Of a DNA stretch of 64,000 nucleotides, positions 57,905 to 64,000 are shown piece by piece. The stretch's first letter is position 1. The number at the start of each line of letters is the position of its first letter. Origin of the DNA: Rhizobiaceae bacterium (GTDB taxonomy: Bacteria > Pseudomonadota > Alphaproteobacteria > Rhizobiales > Rhizobiaceae). Made by a program: the position numbers and the translations under genes. The DNA lies in assembly GCA_028279875.1 (NCBI GenBank), contig JANQMU010000061.1, forward strand, positions 1 through 64,000. Reading direction: 5' to 3'. The notes under the pieces were generated by a model, which had not been told where the DNA came from, did not search any database, and saw nothing but the letters and a program-made list of their open reading frames with translations.

Positions 57905-58729
57905 TCACCGCTTGACGGAGACTGCATGAATGGCGTGCGTTGCAATCCTCTGAACGCTTTTGGCCGCCACCCGTTCAATCACGTTCTTCTCAAGTTCCGC
58001 TCGCGTCGGCGGATCGAGCTTCTCGACCTCGCCGCGAAATCCCGAGCCCATCACCAATGTCCAGAAATCGCCCGCCTGCTTCAGCGGCTGATAATCGTCC
58101 GCACTGACGATGTCGGGCTCGGCTGCACCACCAGCCAGGATGAGATCCGCCAGGCCGTCCGGGTTCGTCAGCCGTGCCCAGGGCGGTGGGCCTTTCGGCG
58201 CCACGCCACCCAGTTTCTCAAGCTCTTCGAAAAACACCGGTCCTCCGGGCTCGAATGAATTCGGCCCCCACACCGTCACGACCAGACGTCCCTGCGGTTT
58301 CAAAAGCCGCCAGAACTCGTTGATCAGCGCTTCCATGTCGTCCACGAAGAAAACGGAGAAGACACTGATCAGCGCATCGAAACTGCCGTCCGGGAACGGC
58401 ATCGACCGCATGTCCAGGCACTGGAAGTCGATGTTCCGGCAATCCAATTCGTCGGCCTTGCGTCTGGCGACCTCGACCATCTTTTCGGCGAAATCGACGC
58501 CGGTGACCCTGCCCGACGGGCCGACGGCTGCGGATGCCGGAAAGGCCGACGCACCGGTGCCGCAGCCGACATCCAGCACCGTGTCACCGTGTCGCAGCCC
58601 GGCCAGTTCCACCGCCTTTCGTCCGTGACGGTTCCAAAAGCCCAAGGGTTCGGCGTCGAATGTGTCCGATGCGTGGTTGTAGGTCGTAGCGGCTGGGAAC
58701 GGTTGCGTCGTGCGTTCCGTCATTGGCAT
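57905..58729 (-). CDS. Class I SAM-dependent methyltransferase
   Basis: GDTVLDVGCGTGASAFPASAAVGPSGRVTGVDFAEKMVEVAR. Confidence 0.92.
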   Translation of the reverse strand: MPMTERTTQPFPAATTYNHASDTFDAEPLGFWNRHGRKAVELAGLRHGDTVLDVGCGTGASAFPASAAVGPSGRVTGVDFAEKMVEVARRKADELDCRNIDFQCLDMRSMPFPDGSFDALISVFSVFFVDDMEALINEFWRLLKPQGRLVVTVWGPNSFEPGGPVFFEELEKLGGVAPKGPPPWARLTNPDGLADLILAGGAAEPDIVSADDYQPLKQAGDFWTLVMGSGFRGEVEKLDPPTRAELEKNVIERVAAKSVQRIATHAIHAVSVKR

Positions 58730-59020
58730 GCTCCGGCGGACAGTCTACCCTCCCGTTATAACAGCATCAAAGTCATCACGCATCGCCTCTGTCGACGGCC
58801 GCCTGATGATCGCATTCGCGGCCAATTCCGTTGATGAATCGTGCGATGGCCCGAAGACTGTTTTGCGCCGATAACGCGCATTCATTGTCGACTAGACGAG
58901 AGACAGCGCGTACTGTTTCGCCGCGATGCAAGCAGCAGCTGGCAGTGTACAAATATCGTGCATCTGCGCGTAACCAGACAACGGGGAGGCAGTCAGATTT
59001 CCGATCGCACCTATGAACCC

Positions 59021-59458
59021 ATGACCAAAGCCGAAGTCGTGATCGCGCAGCGCGCATGGGCCAAATACGTCATCGAGCAAGACGTCGACCGGCTCCTGGA
59101 GCTCTATGATTTCGGAGAGCCGGACGAACCCCTGCTGTTCAAACCAACTCTGGCGGATGTGATCCGGATCGATCGCGCAGGGGCGCGTTCCTACTTTGTC
59201 GGCGGCGACCCGAACTATCCCCACGACCACGGATTTCTCAAGCGGGGGTGGAAGCAGGTGGAGTTTCAAAGTGCGGTCGGTCCGATCCTGAAAGCCGGCG
59301 GGCTCGGTTACAAGGACATGGGGCATTACACATTCGTCGATGGCGGGGGCAACGCCACCCGTGCCGATTACACCTTTGCCTATCACAAGCTGAACGGGCG
59401 TGTTCTGATCTCACTGCACCACTCCTCACTGACGTGGTATCCACCCGTCGAGACGTGA
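59021..59458 (+). CDS. SnoaL/CaMKII-association-domain-like protein, function unknown
   Basis: AWAKYVIEQDVDRLLELYDFGEPDEPLLFKPT...GHYTFVDGGGNATRADYTFAYHKLNGRVLISLHHSSLTWYPP. Confidence 0.65.
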   Translation: MTKAEVVIAQRAWAKYVIEQDVDRLLELYDFGEPDEPLLFKPTLADVIRIDRAGARSYFVGGDPNYPHDHGFLKRGWKQVEFQSAVGPILKAGGLGYKDMGHYTFVDGGGNATRADYTFAYHKLNGRVLISLHHSSLTWYPPVET

Positions 59459-59519
59459 AAACGAATCTTGGGACGCTCTATGCTGGCGTCCGGCAGGAGC
59501 TTGTCGCGTTTGGCGGCGG

Positions 59520-59957
59520 TCACGTCTCTGGCAGGCAGGCGGAGCATCCGCAGTCCTCGGCCTCCTGCACCTCCGCAATGGTCGTTGCCGCCAAACGTTC
59601 AACGAAGCTCTGCTCAATACCGGCGATCAGGTTTGCCACGCGTCGATGCAGCGCGTGCTCGACGGCGCACGCGGACCCCTCGTTGGAGGCATCCGTCGCT
59701 ATCAGACGTTCATCAAGGGCAAGATAAACGTCCGCGAGGGTAATTCGGCGCGGGTCCCGAGCCAGCCGCCAGCCTCCTGAGGGTCCCTTTTCCGACACAA
59801 CAAGTCCGGCTTCCCTCAGCTTGCCCAAAACGCGTCGAACCACGACCGGATTGGTTCCCGCATGCGCCGCAATATCCGATGACGTGCGCATACGGTCGTC
59901 GGCCGCCATGTGGCCAAGGGTGTGCAGAGCCAGGGCAAGGCGGCTGTTGCGCTTCAT
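59520..59957 (-). CDS. Rrf2 family transcriptional regulator
   Basis: MKRNSRLALALHTLGHMAADDRMRTSSDIAAHAGTNPVVVRRVLGKLREAGLVVSEKGPSGGWRLARDPRRITLADVY. Confidence 0.9.
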   Translation of the reverse strand: MKRNSRLALALHTLGHMAADDRMRTSSDIAAHAGTNPVVVRRVLGKLREAGLVVSEKGPSGGWRLARDPRRITLADVYLALDERLIATDASNEGSACAVEHALHRRVANLIAGIEQSFVERLAATTIAEVQEAEDCGCSACLPET

Positions 59958-60010
59958 GGACCGGTTCCCTCCTTTCCCCATAACGTAACAATCAGAGTTG
60001 CAAATAGCCA

Positions 60011-60027
60011 GTAACTCTTCTAGTTAC
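60011..60027. promoter_or_regulatory. Candidate Rrf2 operator in divergent intergenic region
   Basis: GTAACT-cttct-AGTTAC perfect 6+5+6 inverted repeat. Confidence 0.55.
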
Positions 60028-60062
60028 ATATTCTCAAGCTCAGTTTCTTCGAGGCAGATAAC

Positions 60063-60986
60063 ATGCAAGATGTTGTTATCGTCGGCGGAAGCTTTGCCGG
60101 GTTGACGGCGGCGGTGCAACTCGGACGGGCGAGCCGCAACGTGACGGTCGTGGATGCGGGCGCCCCGCGCAATCGGACATCGCCTGCCGCGCATGGGGTG
60201 CCGGGGTGGGACGGCACGCCGCCCTCCGACATCCTGGCGCGGTTTCGAGCCGATGCACGCAGCTATCCGACGGTGACCTTTGTTGAAGATGAAGCCCTTG
60301 GCGCGACGCCAAGCGGCAGCGCGTTCGACCTTGATCTCACCTCCGGGCGAACACTGCAGGCACATCGCATCATCCTGGCGCACGGGGTGCGTGACATGCT
60401 CCCCGATATTCCAGGTGTCGTCGCGGCTTGGGGCAAAACGCTTCTGCATTGCCCCTATTGTCACGGGTACGAAGTGCGCGGTCGCCCACTTGCCGTCCTG
60501 GCGAACCATGCCATGTCCGGACACCAGGCGGAACTGCTCCGGTCCGATTGGAGTGACGACGTGACCCTCCTGACCGGCATTGCGGGCACGTTTGAACAGG
60601 ACGCATTCGATGCAACAGGTTTTGCGCTGGAGCCCCGACCCGTCGCCCGCATGATCGAAGGAAATGACGGTATCACTGTCCAGTTCGAGGACGGCCAATC
60701 GAAGCAGTTCGCCGCGATTTTTGTCGCCCCCCGGGTTAGCCTCGATGGAACGCCGGTGGCAGGGCTTGGCTGTGCCACCGCGGACGGCCCGCTGGGCCCT
60801 TTTGTACAAATCGGCCCGATGGGCCAAACCTCCGTCGCCGGGGTCTTCGCCGCGGGGGACTGCGCGCGTCCGGGCCATAACGTGACGTCCGCCATCGGAG
60901 ACGGCGCGATGGCCGGCATCGGCTGCCACCAATCCCTTGTCTTCCCCAATATGATCCAGCCGCTAGAGGTATCCAGCCATGACTGA
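60063..60986 (+). CDS. NAD(P)/FAD-dependent oxidoreductase (thioredoxin-reductase-like)
   Basis: [45 protein letters not shown] (CxxC), [26 protein letters not shown]. Confidence 0.92.
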   Translation: MQDVVIVGGSFAGLTAAVQLGRASRNVTVVDAGAPRNRTSPAAHGVPGWDGTPPSDILARFRADARSYPTVTFVEDEALGATPSGSAFDLDLTSGRTLQAHRIILAHGVRDMLPDIPGVVAAWGKTLLHCPYCHGYEVRGRPLAVLANHAMSGHQAELLRSDWSDDVTLLTGIAGTFEQDAFDATGFALEPRPVARMIEGNDGITVQFEDGQSKQFAAIFVAPRVSLDGTPVAGLGCATADGPLGPFVQIGPMGQTSVAGVFAAGDCARPGHNVTSAIGDGAMAGIGCHQSLVFPNMIQPLEVSSHD

Positions 60987-62190
60987 CACCCGCCTTCCCG
61001 TCACCGTCCTCTCAGGTTTTCTCGGCGCCGGGAAAACGACACTGCTTAACCGTGTCCTGAACAATCGCGAGGGGCGCCGCGTCGCGGTGATCGTCAATGA
61101 CATGTCCGAAGTGAACATCGACGCTGACCTCGTGCGCGCCGACACCGAACTCAGCCGAACGGACGAGACACTGGTGGAGATGTCCAATGGCTGCATTTGC
61201 TGCACCTTGCGGGACGACCTTCTTGCGGAAGTGCGGCGCCTCGCCGGAGAGGGACGCTTTGACTATCTTCTGATCGAATCCACCGGGATTTCGGAGCCGC
61301 TGCCCGTCGCCACCACTTTCGAGTTCCGTGACGAGGGCGGGGAAAGCCTGTCGGATGTTGCGCGGCTCGATACGATGGTGACCGTCGTTGATGCGGTGAA
61401 CCTGCTGCGCGACTTTTCCAGCCACGACTTCCTGAGCGACCGTGGCGAGACCATGGGCGAGGAAGACGAGCGCACACTGGTGCACCTGCTGACGGACCAG
61501 ATCGAGTTTGCAGATGTCATCATTCTGAACAAGGTCGACGATGCCACGCATGGCCAGGTTGACGCGGCCCGCAAGATCATCCGCAGCCTGAACGCCGATG
61601 CGAAGATCGTCGAGACCAACCATTCCGATGTCCCCGCTGGCGCGATCCTCGACACAGGCCTTTTCGATTTCGACAAGGCCCACGAGCACCCGATGTGGTT
61701 CAAGGAACTCTACGGGTTTGCCGATCATGTGCCGGAAAGCGAAGAGTATGGGGTGCAGAGCTTTGTCTACCGCGCCCGACGGCCTTTCGAGCCGGAGAAA
61801 ATCCTGGCGCTTTTGCAAGGTGCGCTGCCCAATGTCGTCCGCGCCAAAGGCCATTTCTGGATCGCCACGCGGCCGGACTGGGTTGCCGAGTTCTCTCTCG
61901 CGGGCGCGCTGTCGGGCATTAGCCCGCTTGGCACCTGGTGGGCCGCGGTACCCCGGGATCGGTGGCCGCAGCATGAAAGCGCAAAGAGCTATATGGCCAC
62001 GCATTGGCAGGAGCCTTGGGGAGACCGTCGACAGGAACTCGTCTTCATTGGGGCGGGTATCGACTGGGCGACGCTTAAAGCACGGCTCGATGCCTGCCTT
62101 GTGCCCGAACACCTGGCACCCGGTCCCGATGCGATTGCGGATTTTCCCGACCCGTTCCCGAACTGGCGCCGGGCGGAAGCCGCCGCATGA
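60979..62190 (+). CDS. zigA: COG0523/CobW-family GTP-binding zinc metallochaperone (ZigA-type)
   Basis: [66 protein letters not shown]. Confidence 0.9.
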   Translation: MTDTRLPVTVLSGFLGAGKTTLLNRVLNNREGRRVAVIVNDMSEVNIDADLVRADTELSRTDETLVEMSNGCICCTLRDDLLAEVRRLAGEGRFDYLLIESTGISEPLPVATTFEFRDEGGESLSDVARLDTMVTVVDAVNLLRDFSSHDFLSDRGETMGEEDERTLVHLLTDQIEFADVIILNKVDDATHGQVDAARKIIRSLNADAKIVETNHSDVPAGAILDTGLFDFDKAHEHPMWFKELYGFADHVPESEEYGVQSFVYRARRPFEPEKILALLQGALPNVVRAKGHFWIATRPDWVAEFSLAGALSGISPLGTWWAAVPRDRWPQHESAKSYMATHWQEPWGDRRQELVFIGAGIDWATLKARLDACLVPEHLAPGPDAIADFPDPFPNWRRAEAAA

Positions 62191-62840
62191 CGCTCCTTCA
62201 AAGCCTTAAAGCCGATGCGCTGACCGGGGTCCAGGAAACGGATACACCCGAAGGTCTGTCTGTGATTCACCGCGCAGACTGTGCGGCAACGATGTGGCGA
62301 CGCACGCCTTCGCAGCGCTTTCAAACCTGGATTGACGCCTTGCCGCCCGAAAGCCTGCCACGTACCCGGGTGATCTTGCGGCCGGAGACGGTCCGGGAGG
62401 CAACCTGCCATATCTGCGACGTCTGTGGCACGCCGGAGGGTTTTGAGCGCGATAGCCTGGTGGACGACGCGACCGCGCTCACTTACATCTTCGCGCATAT
62501 TACCAAGACACGATTTCTTCGGTTGCGGTTCGACGTCATCACCTCCAACGCCTGCCGCAAGTTCCATATAGACGCCGTCACGGCGCGTCTCATCTGCACC
62601 TATCGCGGGACCGGGACACAGATCGGTGTCGGCGCACAGGGAGCCGAGCCCCGCGAGATCCTCACGGTCCCCACGGGCGCACCGATTGTGTTGCGTGGGA
62701 CGCTCTGGCCGGAGCGCCCGACATCCGGCTTGCTGCACCGCTCGCCCCCTATCGAGGGAACGGGCGAAACCCGCCTGCTGTTCGTGCTCGATCCGGTGCT
62801 CGACCCGGACGATCAGCCGGAGCAGAAATTCATCCATTGA
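62187..62840 (+). CDS. DUF1826 domain-containing protein
   Basis: [26 protein letters not shown]...[25 protein letters not shown]; overlaps zigA stop. Confidence 0.82.
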   Translation: MTLLQSLKADALTGVQETDTPEGLSVIHRADCAATMWRRTPSQRFQTWIDALPPESLPRTRVILRPETVREATCHICDVCGTPEGFERDSLVDDATALTYIFAHITKTRFLRLRFDVITSNACRKFHIDAVTARLICTYRGTGTQIGVGAQGAEPREILTVPTGAPIVLRGTLWPERPTSGLLHRSPPIEGTGETRLLFVLDPVLDPDDQPEQKFIH

Positions 62841-62864
62841 CGTGCGACAACAGGGAGATCCGAC

Positions 62865-64000
62865 ATGAAAACACGCGCCGCCATTGCCTGGGAACCAAAC
62901 AGGCCGCTTGAAATCGAAGAGATCGATCTCGAAGGTCCCAAGGAGGGCGAGGTCCTCATTCGTATCGTGACGACCAGCCTGTGCCACACGGACGTCTTCA
63001 CCCTCTCGGGCGAAGACCCCGAGGGCCTGTTTCCCTGTGTCCTGGGCCATGAGGGATGCGGGATTGTCGAGGAGGTAGGCAAGGGCGTCACCTCCGTTGT
63101 GCCCGGCGATCACGTGATACCTCTCTATGTTCCGGAAGACCCCAACTGCCCCTATATCAAGTCCGGCAAGACCAATCTTTGCCAGACCATCCGCAAGACC
63201 CAAGGGGCGGGTGTCATGCCGGACGGAACATCGCGCTTTTCCTACAAAGGCAAGCAGATCCTGCACTATATGGGCACAAGCACGTTCAGCGAATACACGG
63301 TTTTACCTGAGATTTCGGTGGCCAAGATCTCCAAGGAGGCGCCGCTGTCCAAAGCCTCAGTGATGGGCTGTGCCGTCCCGACGGGGATCGGGGCAGTCCG
63401 CAACACGGCCAAGGTCGAGGAAGGCGCGACGGTCGGCGTCTTTGGCCTGGGCGCTGTGGGTATGGCCGTGATCCAGGGCGCGGTGCTGAAAGGCGCGTCG
63501 CGGATCATCGGGATCGACATCAACCCCAACAAGTTCCCGCTGGCCAAGTCACTGGGTGCCACCGAATGCATCAATCCACGGGATCACGCAGCGCCCATCC
63601 ACGAAGTCCTGATCGAGATGACGGATGGCGGGCTGGACTACACTTTCGAAGCTGTCGGCAATGTAGAGCTGATGCGTTCGGCGCTGGAGGCCTGCCACAA
63701 GGGATGGGGCGAATGCACCGTGATCGGCGTGGCTGGCGCCGGACAGGAGATTTCGACGCGGCCCTTCCAACTCGTCACGGGACGCGTGTGGCGTGGAACG
63801 GCCTTTGGTGGCGTCCTGGGCCGCAGCCAATTGCCCGGCATGGTCGATGAATGGTTGCGCGGCGACTTCAGCGTCGACCCCTACATCACCCATCACATGA
63901 CCCACGGGCAGATCAACACGGCTTTTGACCTCCTGAAAGCAGGCGAGTCGATCCGATCGGTCATCCATTTCCAGCCGGGCGACACAATGACCGTCAATTC
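62865..64000 (+). CDS. Class III alcohol dehydrogenase / S-(hydroxymethyl)glutathione dehydrogenase-like (3' end outside window)
   Basis: [94 protein letters not shown]. Confidence 0.93.
   Translation, partial: MKTRAAIAWEPNRPLEIEEIDLEGPKEGEVLIRIVTTSLCHTDVFTLSGEDPEGLFPCVLGHEGCGIVEEVGKGVTSVVPGDHVIPLYVPEDPNCPYIKSGKTNLCQTIRKTQGAGVMPDGTSRFSYKGKQILHYMGTSTFSEYTVLPEISVAKISKEAPLSKASVMGCAVPTGIGAVRNTAKVEEGATVGVFGLGAVGMAVIQGAVLKGASRIIGIDINPNKFPLAKSLGATECINPRDHAAPIHEVLIEMTDGGLDYTFEAVGNVELMRSALEACHKGWGECTVIGVAGAGQEISTRPFQLVTGRVWRGTAFGGVLGRSQLPGMVDEWLRGDFSVDPYITHHMTHGQINTAFDLLKAGESIRSVIHFQPGDTMTVN

Noticed and set aside
1-64000. tRNA, rRNA, CRISPR arrays, phage or conjugation modules
   Set aside because: Looked for cloverleaf-like clusters, regularly spaced repeats, integrases and phage structural genes; none recognised by eye. 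A tRNAscan/minced run would be needed to be certain.

Overview
This 64 kb window looks like a chromosomal accessory/catabolic region of a GC-rich alphaproteobacterium (taxonomic guess from overall feel only). It is densely coding, and I saw no rRNA, tRNA or CRISPR. It holds five substrate-binding-protein transport systems, each next to catabolic genes and a local regulator: two TRAP, one tripartite tricarboxylate (TTT), one CUT1-type sugar ABC and one Dpp/Opp-type peptide ABC. Most interesting locus (about 25.1-38.5 kb): a RuBisCO-like protein (RLP), a DUF1537 four-carbon acid-sugar kinase, an ApnO-like dehydrogenase and an SMP-30 lactonase. A FadR/GntR regulator, a CUT1 ABC importer, an uncharacterised membrane protein, a sulfatase with no signal peptide and a Gfo/Idh/MocA dehydrogenase accompany them. 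Together these reconstruct a D-apiose/D-apionate-type pathway that may be fed by a sulfated sugar. A 266-bp MITE-like element with perfect 22-bp terminal inverted repeats and a TA target duplication within CTAG sits between the regulator and the RLP operon. An identical 11-mer (TTATACCAGTT) lies upstream of both divergent transcription units. A second highlight is at the right edge: an Rrf2 / TrxR-like / COG0523 (ZigA-type) / DUF1826 / class III ADH cluster. Its ADH has lost two of the four structural-zinc cysteines, and its DUF1826 protein shows an HxD...H...R pattern like Fe(II)/2OG oxygenases. All family calls come from reading the translations; no database search was run.
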